A DNA stretch of 64,000 nucleotides. Origin: Pyxidicoccus caerfyrddinensis (lineage in GTDB: Bacteria > Myxococcota > Myxococcia > Myxococcales > Myxococcaceae). The notes below the pieces were generated by a model. The model was not told the origin of the DNA and made no database searches. It was given only the letters and a program-made list of their open reading frames with translations. The stretch is taken from the NCBI RefSeq assembly GCF_010894405.1, contig NZ_JAAIYA010000008.1, forward strand, positions 490,851-554,850, in the 5' to 3' direction. Shown here in pieces: positions 26,797 to 34,149 of this stretch; position 1 is the first letter of the stretch, and each line of letters opens with the position of its first letter. Made by a program: the position numbers and the translations under genes.

Positions 26797-27236
26797 GCCC
26801 GGGCGCGGACGGGCCACGGCTGGGCGCGCATGCCCGCGGCCCAGTTGTTGTTGCGGCCGTCCCAGTAGCGGACGGTCAGCTCGCTCAGGTCCACGTCATC
26901 CAGGCAGTTGACGTAGACGCTCTGGAAGTCGCCGCCGATTTCCGGCACGTGGCCGCCGCCGAAGACCTGGATGCCGCACTTCTTGCAGAAGGCGCGGTAG
27001 TTGGGGCTGTTCCCCTCGCTGTACCGGCCCAGGCTCTCCTCGCCGGACACCAGGCGGAAGGCGCTCGGCTTCACCACGACGCTCGTGGCCCCCACCTTGG
27101 TGCAGATGGTGCAGTTGCAGCGGCTGACGGGCGCGGTGAGGTCCAGCTCGGCCTCGAAGCGCACGGCGCCACACCGGCAGCCGCCCGCGTGCGTCTTCAG
27201 GTTGCTGGAGGTCTTCTGGGTCTGGGTCTCGCTCAT
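26793..27236 (-). CDS. GFA/CENP-V-type zinc protein
   Basis: The 147-residue protein has the GFA motif order: H-A-G-G-C-R-C-G-A-V-R-F, then C-N-C-T-I-C-T-K and F-C-K-K-C-G-I-Q. These cysteines bind two zinc ions. The family includes glutathione-dependent formaldehyde-activating enzyme, but most bacterial members are unassigned. Its stop overlaps the sigma factor stop by four bases (convergent). The site 54-69 bases upstream of its start matches the operator of the WYL regulator at 36.7 kb, so it is probably part of that regulon. Confidence 0.88.
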   Translation of the reverse strand: MSETQTQKTSSNLKTHAGGCRCGAVRFEAELDLTAPVSRCNCTICTKVGATSVVVKPSAFRLVSGEESLGRYSEGNSPNYRAFCKKCGIQVFGGGHVPEIGGDFQSVYVNCLDDVDLSELTVRYWDGRNNNWAAGMRAQPWPVRARA

Positions 27237-27289
27237 GACGGGTTCTCCTGTGCGGCGTGAAGGACAGGAAGAGTTCTAGGCCCCCGTCG

Positions 27290-27305
27290 TGACAGCCTTA
27301 TGTCA
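27290..27305. promoter_or_regulatory. WYL-regulator-type operator TGACA-N6-TGTCA
   Basis: TGACA-GCCTTA-TGTCA is an inverted repeat between the GFA start (27236) and the end of the DUF3224 gene. With its flank (…TATGTCAGGTTTC) it matches 19 of 22 bases of the site at 36719-36740 upstream of the WYL regulator. The shared GGTTTC flank is asymmetric, which makes chance unlikely. GFA is the likely target. Confidence 0.55.
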
Positions 27306-27710
27306 GGTTTCACCGGAGGGGAGCGCGTAGTCGAATTCGTACGCGTGCTGGCCCCCGGTGATGATGATTTTCATGGCGCCGGAGAGCCCCTCCAGCTGCC
27401 CCGTGCCGGAGTCCGGCACCACGGTGAGGACGAGGTGGGACACGCCGCGCGTCATCGTCCCCGAGTGCTGGAGGGCGAACGTCCCGGTGCGGCCGTGCAG
27501 GCTGCCGGTGACGCGCTCCAGGGCCACGTACCCGGCCGAGTTCTCGACGGGCGTCCTCACCGCGAGCATCTGTCCCTGGCTCGTCGCCGTCAGGTCACCG
27601 TGGAACTTCTTGTCGAGGGCCAGCCGGCCAATCGCCGAGGCCTCGGCCCCCGCGTCCGGGGCCATGGGGGACAGCTTGACGTCGAATGCTCCGCTCGCGC
27701 GCTTCGTCAT
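27303..27710 (-). CDS. DUF3224 family protein
   Basis: The 135-residue protein starts at the ATG at 27710. It has the DUF3224 pattern of a small beta-barrel: D-V-K-L-S-P, K-K-F-H-G-D-L-T-A-T-S-Q-G-Q-M-L, G-Y-V-A-L-E-R-V-T-G-S-L-H-G-R, F-A-L-Q-H-S-G-T-M and G-S/A-M-K-I-I-I-T-G-G-Q-H-A-Y-E-F-D-Y. The function of the family is unknown. The AraC-family gene lies divergently about 90 bases upstream and may control it. Confidence 0.85.
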   Translation of the reverse strand: MTKRASGAFDVKLSPMAPDAGAEASAIGRLALDKKFHGDLTATSQGQMLAVRTPVENSAGYVALERVTGSLHGRTGTFALQHSGTMTRGVSHLVLTVVPDSGTGQLEGLSGAMKIIITGGQHAYEFDYALPSGET

Positions 27711-27800
27711 GGCGTCTTCACTCCTTGAGTGGCCCGTCAGATACGCCCTCGCGCCGCGCTGCGATTGCAAAAACGCGACACCTGCCCAGAATGCCGGACA

Positions 27801-28649
27801 GTGAGCCGCCCCCGTCGCGACGCGCCCCGTGGCGTCCTCCAGCGCCGCGCGCCCGAGGGCCGGATTGCCCATGAGCGCTTCGCGCCCTCCCCTCTGCTGG
27901 AGCCCTTCGTCCAGCACTACTGGGCGGTGCGGTGGGATTTGCGCGGCGAGCCGCCCGTGCTGGCGGAGACGCTGCCGCACCCGTGTGTGCACCTGGTCTT
28001 CGAGCGGGGACGGGCCCGGGTGATGGGCGTGCAGACGGCGCGCAGATTCAGACGGTACCTGCGCGGCCAGGACCGCGTCTTCGGCATCAAGTTCCGCCCG
28101 GCGGCCTTCCAGCCCTTCCTCGGCGCGCCGCTCTCGCGCATCACCGACCGGGGCCTGAGCCTGCGCACGGTGTTCGGCCCGGAGGCCCATGCGCTGCGGG
28201 ACGCCATCCTCGGAGAGCCGGACGCGCGGCGGTGCGTGGTGCTCGCGGAGGACTTCCTGTGCAAGCGGCTGCCACCGCTGCCCGAGGAGACGGCCCGGCT
28301 GAGGGACCTGGTGGAGCGGCTCGCCGCGGACCCGACCATCCTCCGCATGGAGCAGGTCGCCGCGCTCGCGGGGCTGGAGCCGCGCAAGCTGCAGCGCCGC
28401 TTCGGCGCGGCCGTGGGCGTGAGCCCCAAGTGGGTCCTCCAGCGCTACCGCCTCCACGAGGCCGCCGAGCGCCTCGCCCGCGCGGACGTGCCGGACATGG
28501 CGAGCCTCGCGCTGGAGTTGGGGTACTTCGACCAGTCGCACTTCATCCGCGACTTCAAAGCGGTCGTGGGCCGCCCACCGGCCCGGTACGTCGCCGAAGC
28601 GCGGGCGAGCAGAGCGGGACGGCGGGGAACCGGCTTTTCCGGCGCTTGA
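27801..28649 (+). CDS. AraC-family transcriptional regulator
   Basis: The start is set at a GTG at 27801; a longer frame begins at 27729 but its first 24 residues look non-conserved. The 282-residue protein has an N-terminal ligand-type domain with E-P-F-V-Q-H-Y-W-A-V and a C-terminal AraC helix-turn-helix pair: M-E-Q-V-A-A-L-A-G-L-E-P-R-K-L-Q-R-R-F and M-A-S-L-A-L-E-L-G-Y-F-D-Q-S-H-F-I-R-D-F. It is divergent from DUF3224. The effector is unknown. Confidence 0.85.
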   Translation: MSRPRRDAPRGVLQRRAPEGRIAHERFAPSPLLEPFVQHYWAVRWDLRGEPPVLAETLPHPCVHLVFERGRARVMGVQTARRFRRYLRGQDRVFGIKFRPAAFQPFLGAPLSRITDRGLSLRTVFGPEAHALRDAILGEPDARRCVVLAEDFLCKRLPPLPEETARLRDLVERLAADPTILRMEQVAALAGLEPRKLQRRFGAAVGVSPKWVLQRYRLHEAAERLARADVPDMASLALELGYFDQSHFIRDFKAVVGRPPARYVAEARASRAGRRGTGFSGA

Positions 28650-28696
28650 GCCCCGAGAAGCCCCAGGTGCTCGCCAAGCAGGACAGGTGCAAATTT

Positions 28697-28714
28697 TCAA
28701 TCGGGCCTGATTGA
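28697..28714 (+). promoter_or_regulatory. Inverted repeat TCAATC-GGGCCT-GATTGA
   Basis: An 18-bp site, upstream of the FIST gene by 57 bases, in a short AT-rich island. The two 6-base arms are perfect and separated by six bases. It is a likely operator for the FIST gene. Confidence 0.4.
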
Positions 28715-28770
28715 GGCGACGATTGCTCCCAGTCGTCGCCCGTCCCCTGGCTCCAGGAACGCCCCCCTTC

Positions 28771-29934
28771 ATGCCCCGCATCCAGATGCAGACGGCCCGG
28801 TCCGCCCAGCAGGACCCGGTCGCCGTCGCGGAGGAGCTGGTGTCCCAGCTCTTCGGCCCCACCCCGAAGCTCGTCACCCTCTTCGCCTCGCGCGAGCGCG
28901 ACCAGCACGCCCTCAACCGGGCCGTGCGCGAGCGGCTGCCGAAGGGCACCCGGCTGGTGGGCGCGACGACGGCGGGGGAGCTGGACAACCGGGGCATCCA
29001 CTCGGGCTCCGTGGTGATGGGGGCGCTGTCCGGTGACTTCGAGGTGGGCCTGGGGCTGGGCCTGGGACTGTCGATGGATGCGCTCGCCGCCGGGAGACAG
29101 GCCATGCGGCGCGCGTGTCAGGAGCTCGGCGTCCGCCAGGAGGACCTGGACCCGCGGCGGTACGTGGGCGTCGTCATGGACGATGGCTACCGCTACAAGA
29201 AGGAGGAACTGCTGCTCGGCCTGCTGGAGCGCAACCAGGGGCTGGTGCTCGTCGGCGGCGGCGCGAGCGACCACGAGCCGGACCCCGCGAAGCAGTCCGC
29301 CCTGCTCCACGTGGACGGAGAGGTCGTCACCGACGCGGCCTGGATTGCACTCCTCCACACCCAGGCGCCCTGGGCCGCCATGCGCTCGCACTGGTACGTG
29401 CCCACTGGGGAGCTGCTGCGCATCACCCGCGTGGACGAGACGCACACGCGCGCGCTGGAAATCGACGGCCAGCCGGCGGCCCGCCGGTACGCGGAGCTGC
29501 TCGGCGTGGGCGTGGACGAGCTGGAGTTCGGCAAGCCGCGCGGCTTCTCGCTGCGTCCCACGGCGCTCAAGGTGGGACGCGAGTACTTCCTGCGTTCACC
29601 GTGGAAGCCGCTGGAGGACGGCTCCATCCTCTTCGCCAACCTCCTGGAGGAGGACACGGAGCTGGAGCTGATGAGGCTGGGGGACCTGGTGGACTCCACC
29701 CGGCGCTTCTTCACCGAGGAGGTTCCGCGCCGCGTCTCCCGGCCCCAGGCCGCACTGCTGTTCCACTGCGGCGCGCGGATGGGGATGGCGCATTCGCTGG
29801 GCCTGGCGCCCGCGCTCGCGGACACGCTGCGGTACGCGCCGCCCGCCGTGGGCTCCAACGTGCACTTCGAAATCTATTCGGGGTTCCACATCAACACGAC
29901 GCTGACGGCGCTGGTGCTCGGCGCCACGCCGTGA
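28771..29934 (+). CDS. FIST-domain sensory protein
   Basis: From the ATG at 28771 the protein is 387 residues. The N-terminal FIST half has L-V-T-L-F-A-S, G-A-T-T-A-G-E-L and G-L-V-L-V-G-G-G-A-S-D; the C-terminal half has the FIST_C set (P-R-G-F-S-L-R-P, L-L-F-H-C-G-A-R, G-F-H-I-N-T-T). FIST proteins are predicted to bind small ligands, often amino acids, in signalling. It has no kinase or output domain of its own, so it acts with a partner. It is tail-to-tail with the kinase gene of the next cluster, nine bases apart. Confidence 0.85.
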   Translation: MPRIQMQTARSAQQDPVAVAEELVSQLFGPTPKLVTLFASRERDQHALNRAVRERLPKGTRLVGATTAGELDNRGIHSGSVVMGALSGDFEVGLGLGLGLSMDALAAGRQAMRRACQELGVRQEDLDPRRYVGVVMDDGYRYKKEELLLGLLERNQGLVLVGGGASDHEPDPAKQSALLHVDGEVVTDAAWIALLHTQAPWAAMRSHWYVPTGELLRITRVDETHTRALEIDGQPAARRYAELLGVGVDELEFGKPRGFSLRPTALKVGREYFLRSPWKPLEDGSILFANLLEEDTELELMRLGDLVDSTRRFFTEEVPRRVSRPQAALLFHCGARMGMAHSLGLAPALADTLRYAPPAVGSNVHFEIYSGFHINTTLTALVLGATP

Positions 29935-29943
29935 CGCCGGGGC

Positions 29944-31548
29944 TCAGGTGGCCTCCTGGCTGTCCTTGAGCAGCAGCGCCAGGTAGCGGCTGAACTGGAC
30001 GATGCCGAGCGAGGCCAGCTCGCGCTCCAGCTCCTCGCGCCGCCAGTGGAGGTTGGCGCACTGGCGCCGGGCCGCGACGAGCTCCAGGCCCAGCACTTCC
30101 AGGCTCGTGGTCCGCGACTTCAGCGCCAGGGCGAGCGAGGGCGCGCTGCGCGGGCGCTCCAGGTCCTCCATGCCGGCCAGGACCTCCGCGCCCAGGGAGT
30201 GCAGCTCCTTCTCGCGACGGGCGCGCTTCTCCATCAACTGCTGGATTCGGGCCTCTGCCTCCGCCAGCTCCCGCTGCGTCGTGGCGAGCGACGCCTGGAG
30301 CTCTCCGTGCCGCTTCAGGGCCGCCTGCCGATGGAACGCGGAGCGCGCCCACACCCACCCCAGGCCGCCCGTGAGGCCCAGCCCCACCCACCACGCGGGA
30401 GACAGGGCGACGCCTAGGACAGCGGACAGGCCGCCCGCGAGCAGGAAGCCGTTGGCCACCCGGCGGTCCTCCACCGGCACCGCGGCGGGCACTGGCGCGG
30501 ACGCGGACGCGGGGGCGGGGACCATGAAGCGCGACACCTCGAGCGCGGCAGTGGGCGCCGGCACCGCGGCAGGCGCCTTCCCCGGAGGCAGCGCCGCCTT
30601 CGCCGCGCTTCGTGGGCCCACCGCGGCAGCAGGCACCTGGAGGCCGGCGAGGGCCGGCGCGTCCAGGGGAGGCACTTCGTGCGGGGGGCGCGTCAGGAGC
30701 GAGTCCAACAGGAAGGACGCCACCGCCCTCACACGCTCGTGGGGGGAGGACAGCAGGGCCTGGAACAGCGGGGAGCGCTGGCGCTCGACGAAGTCCTTCT
30801 TGCGGAACAGCAGGCAGTCATCACCGCCCTGGAACCGCGCCCAGAGCGCGGGCTCGTGGGCCAGGGCGACGAGGGAGGCCCACACCACCCAGGCTGAGAA
30901 GTGGTCCAGCCGCTCATTGAAGAAGTCCGGAGCGCGGTCCGGGTGCTGGTAGTTGGCGTGCCCGCGCTCATGGCTCCGGCGCCCGGCGAGGGCGGGGACG
31001 AACATGCCGTCGTAGTCCACCAGCCGGAGCCCTTCGGGAGCGATGACGACGTTGCCGTGCTGCAAGTCCCCGTGGGCCACCCGCACGCGCCGCAGGTCCG
31101 CCTGAAGTTCCACCCAGGCGGCGGCCAGGTTGAACAGCGCCCTGGGCGACGCGTGGTGCTTGTCGACGTGGCGGGCCAGGGACTCGCCCTGGACCCACTC
31201 CATCTTCACGACGGGGAACCAGTCCCCGTGCACCTGGATGCCCCGGTCGAGGAAGGTGACGTCCACGGCGCACGGCATCCGGTTCGCGGACAGGTGCCGG
31301 ATGATTTCCGCGTAGCGTGCCGGCTGGTCTGACTGGATGGGCCGGGTGAAGCAGCGCACCGCGAAGGCGCGCTCGCCATGGTTCAGCTTGTAGACGGTGG
31401 CGAAGTTCCCCGCACGGGGCCGGGGCAGTCCGGCCAGGGCCCCCGCTTCCACCAGCTCCGGCACGGCCGCCTGGAGCTCCGGGTCCGCGAAGGCCTGGTG
31501 CGGGTGCTGGATGGCCGCCTGGTAGTCACTGTCGGAAGGGAGCTTCAC
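29944..31548 (-). CDS. Kinase-like protein of a vWA-PP2C-kinase (TerY-P type) triad
   Basis: The 534-residue protein starts with a GTG at 31548, directly after the PP2C stop. It has an atypical kinase-fold domain (about 40-280): H-G-D-L-Q-H-G-N (D161, N166) for the catalytic loop and V-D-Y-D (D178) for the metal site; the ATP lysine is not obvious, and R65 lies in its place (A-F-A-V-R). After a Pro/Ala linker come two hydrophobic helices (about 375-415) and a long coiled coil with charged repeats. In known TerY-P systems a vWA protein, a PP2C phosphatase and a kinase act together; here all three are adjacent on one strand. The odd ATP site means activity should be tested. Confidence 0.85.
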   Translation of the reverse strand: MKLPSDSDYQAAIQHPHQAFADPELQAAVPELVEAGALAGLPRPRAGNFATVYKLNHGERAFAVRCFTRPIQSDQPARYAEIIRHLSANRMPCAVDVTFLDRGIQVHGDWFPVVKMEWVQGESLARHVDKHHASPRALFNLAAAWVELQADLRRVRVAHGDLQHGNVVIAPEGLRLVDYDGMFVPALAGRRSHERGHANYQHPDRAPDFFNERLDHFSAWVVWASLVALAHEPALWARFQGGDDCLLFRKKDFVERQRSPLFQALLSSPHERVRAVASFLLDSLLTRPPHEVPPLDAPALAGLQVPAAAVGPRSAAKAALPPGKAPAAVPAPTAALEVSRFMVPAPASASAPVPAAVPVEDRRVANGFLLAGGLSAVLGVALSPAWWVGLGLTGGLGWVWARSAFHRQAALKRHGELQASLATTQRELAEAEARIQQLMEKRARREKELHSLGAEVLAGMEDLERPRSAPSLALALKSRTTSLEVLGLELVAARRQCANLHWRREELERELASLGIVQFSRYLALLLKDSQEAT

Positions 31549-32330
31549 TCACTTCTCCACGGAGAGCTGGAGGAGCGTCACGTCGTCGTTGCGGATGGCC
31601 TTCCGCGCGCGCAGCCGGTCGATGAGTGCTTCGAACGCGGCCCTGCCCTCTCCTGACAGCGAGCCGGGGAGCTCCGTCCAGGGGGACAGGCCGCGCTCGT
31701 GCTCCGCGAGGAACCAGCACGCCAGCGCGTCCGTCATCAGGAAGAGCGTGTCGCCGTCCCGCAGGTCTCCCGAGGCAACCTTCACCTGTGCGCCCACGCG
31801 TCCGTTCTGGTGCACATGCGTGGAGAGGAGGAACGGGGTGGAGCCGAACGCGGCGGACTGCTCCAGGGGAAGCTGCGCAGGAGCCCGCCGCGACGCAGCT
31901 GGAAGAGGCACGAGTCCCCCACCGCGAGCGCCTCCCACGTGCCGGAGCAGTCCACCGTGGGCTGCTCCGAGAGCCGCACACCCAGGAGCGTGGCGAAGGC
32001 GCCCTCGCGGAGCTTCTCCTCCGCGTACCAGGGCAGCGGCTTCGCGCCGACGTGCGCGTGCCACTGCCGCTGGAGCTCGGGGAGGACGGCGAGGAGCCCC
32101 TGCGCATCGGGAACTTCGCCGCGCGCGAAGGCGCCCGCCAGCAGCCGGGCCCAATGGCCGGAGAAGAGACTCTCCGTCGCGCCATCCGCGACGGCCGCGA
32201 GGAATGGCGCGACACCGGAAGCGCCCGCACCTCGGGACGCGCCCGCGCTTTCGGGGGCGTACGCGTCCTCGTTCTCGGAGGGCTGGTTCCCGGCCTTCTG
32301 CAGCGAGACGGCTTCGAGGCGGATGCGCAC
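31549..32330 (-). CDS. PP2C-type protein phosphatase, one base short in a C-run
   Basis: The start is at 32330 (M-R-I-R-L-E-A-V). The first half has the PP2C pattern: N-E-D-A-Y (E21, D22), V-A-D-G-A-T-E-S (D49, G50), and a buried D-S-C-L-F-Q. Near residue 155 the frame breaks: on the coding strand a run of four C would need a fifth to continue in L-E-Q-S-A-A-F-G-S-T and then D-G-D-T-L-F-L-M-T-D-A-L (the second metal Asp) and N-D-D-V-T-L-L. With that base restored the protein is about 260 residues, the normal PP2C size. The break is at plus-strand 31866-31869. An assembly error is possible. Confidence 0.8.
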
Positions 32331-32339
32331 GAACGTCCC

Positions 32340-33173
32340 CTAGCGCAGGTTGCTCGGGCGCGTCCCGATGTTCAGGAACTTGATGAGCGAGATGATGTCC
32401 GCGTTGAAGACGAAGCCCCGCGCGCCTTCGCCCACCTGGAGCCCCTCCTCGCGCGCGGCCGACAGCATGCCCGGCGTCAGCCGGCTGGAGAGTCCGTAGA
32501 GGAGCCGGGCGTGCGCATCCGGCAGCCCCGCGTCCGAGCTGGGGAACTGGATGGGCGTGAACGCGTGCGCGGACAGGTGCACGTTGAGCAGCAGCACCTC
32601 GCCGTCCGTGGTGCGCAGCCCGCGCAACTCGGACGCAACCGCCGTGGGGTCTCCGTCGGTGGGCTGACCGTCGGAGATGTTCACGACGATGGGCGGGAAG
32701 CCGTCGGGATACCGGCGCACCCAGTCCCCCACGAGGCTCGTCGCGCGGCCGAGCGCCTGGCACATGGGCGTGGCGCCGTTGGCCACCGACTCGAACCAGA
32801 TGGGGAAGCGGACCTTCTCGCGCACCAGCCCGCCCATCCCGTCCTCACGCTCGCGCGTGCGCTCCTCCAGCCGAGCCGGGGCGTGGCCAATCTCGCTGAC
32901 GGGCACGAGGCTCCGCCCCGCGAGCGGCCCCCGGAAAGCAGGCCCCACCTCTCCGCCGTAGCCCAGTACGCCCAGGTGGAAGTAGTCGCGGATGCCCTCC
33001 TCGCGGGCACACCGGACGACAAGGTTCTGCAGGAGCCGGTTGGTGACGTCCGCCACCCCGTCCGCCTTGCGCCGCTGGGAGCCGCTGAACGGTTCCTCCA
33101 TGGAGCCGGACTGGTCGATGAGGATGAGGATGCACGCCGGGTTTGTCCGGCTGATCTCCGCCGAGTACGCCAT
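32340..33173 (-). CDS. von Willebrand factor A-domain protein (TerY-like)
   Basis: The 277-residue protein has a MIDAS motif I-D-Q-S-G-S (D20, S22, S24), then the third ligand Thr in N-G-A-T-P-M and the Asp of V-N-I-S-D-G-Q. Such vWA proteins bind a metal ion and a partner protein; in TerY-P systems they are the target that a paired PP2C and kinase act on. The PP2C start is nine bases downstream, so the genes are one transcript. A cluster of charged residues at about 100-112 is a possible regulatory loop. Confidence 0.9.
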   Translation of the reverse strand: MAYSAEISRTNPACILILIDQSGSMEEPFSGSQRRKADGVADVTNRLLQNLVVRCAREEGIRDYFHLGVLGYGGEVGPAFRGPLAGRSLVPVSEIGHAPARLEERTREREDGMGGLVREKVRFPIWFESVANGATPMCQALGRATSLVGDWVRRYPDGFPPIVVNISDGQPTDGDPTAVASELRGLRTTDGEVLLLNVHLSAHAFTPIQFPSSDAGLPDAHARLLYGLSSRLTPGMLSAAREEGLQVGEGARGFVFNADIISLIKFLNIGTRPSNLR

Positions 33174-33254
33174 GGTCTCCTTCGAGCAAGCCGTGATGGC
33201 AGGGGCCGAAAGCGTAGTGCAGCCGGGCCCGGGCCAATAGTCCGGAGCGCGGGT

Positions 33255-34142
33255 TCACGCAGGTTCCGGGAAGGCACTCTCCGACCACGCGGTGCCGTCG
33301 AAGCGCAGCAGGCTGCGCGGCCCCACGGACCACAGCACGTCACCCGCGGCGTCCAAGCGATGGGTCAGCGGCCGGTGCGCCCCGCCGGGCGTCACGTTGG
33401 TGAAGGTGCCCCGCGCGTACGCGTGGAGGCCGTGCAGCCCCGAGGTGAGGTAGAGCTTCCGGCCGAAGGGGCAGATGGACCAGAAGCTCTCCCCCGGCGC
33501 GCCATGCCGCAGCGCGCGCCATCCGCGCCGACCTCCCCGGAACAGCGCGCCCTCCGCGCCCGCCACCACCACCTCGCCCCGGGAGAGGCAGCGGACGGCA
33601 TACAGGTGCGCGCGCGTTGGCGGTTCCAGGTAGCGCCAGCGCGAGCCGTCGAAGTGCGCCGCGACGCCATCCAAGCCGACGACGTAGAGGTCATCCCGCG
33701 CGACGCCGTCCAGGTCCAGGAAGGCATTCTCCCGCCAGGGGTCCAGGCCCCGCTCCAGCCGGAGCCAGGAGCCCGACTGCACGCGGTAGACCTGCCCGCC
33801 CCGGCCGCAGGCGAAGAACGCACCGTCCACCGCGCGCACGCGCTCCAGCGGGCCGCGCGCCTCGGCCTCGGTGATGACGTACTCGCGGAAGCGGCCACGG
33901 ATGCGCCAGGGCGTCAGGGGCCGTCCCCACTCCCCCACCCATGTCACCAGGCCGTGCCTTCCCAGCGCGCAGACCAGGCCGTGGTGGTGCGCCACGGAGG
34001 TGATGGAGTCGTGCGCCACGTCGTGCGTGAGCCACGTGTCCGCGAGCTTCAGGTGGATGCGGGAAGCACTCCCTTCGGTGGCGCCGACGACGAGGGTGTC
34101 GGCGTCCACGGCGACTCCGTCCGAGAAGGACACGGCGGCCAT
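33255..34142 (-). CDS. Beta-propeller-like protein of unknown function
   Basis: From the ATG at 34142 the protein has 295 residues. It has six or so repeats of 40-50 residues with a hydrophobic strand and a turn: L-V-V-G-A-T-E, L-V-C-A-L-G-R-H-G-L-V, F-F-A-C-G-R-G-G-Q-V-Y-R-V, L-Y-V-V-G-L-D-G-V-A-A-H-F-D-G, V-V-V-A-G-A-E-G-A-L-F. This pattern fits a WD40-like or YVTN-like propeller. It has no signal peptide. It is seven bases after the polymerase stop and upstream of the vWA gene, so it belongs to the same transcript. It may be a scaffold. Confidence 0.7.
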   Translation of the reverse strand: MAAVSFSDGVAVDADTLVVGATEGSASRIHLKLADTWLTHDVAHDSITSVAHHHGLVCALGRHGLVTWVGEWGRPLTPWRIRGRFREYVITEAEARGPLERVRAVDGAFFACGRGGQVYRVQSGSWLRLERGLDPWRENAFLDLDGVARDDLYVVGLDGVAAHFDGSRWRYLEPPTRAHLYAVRCLSRGEVVVAGAEGALFRGGRRGWRALRHGAPGESFWSICPFGRKLYLTSGLHGLHAYARGTFTNVTPGGAHRPLTHRLDAAGDVLWSVGPRSLLRFDGTAWSESAFPEPA

Positions 34143-34149
34143 GGGGCGA

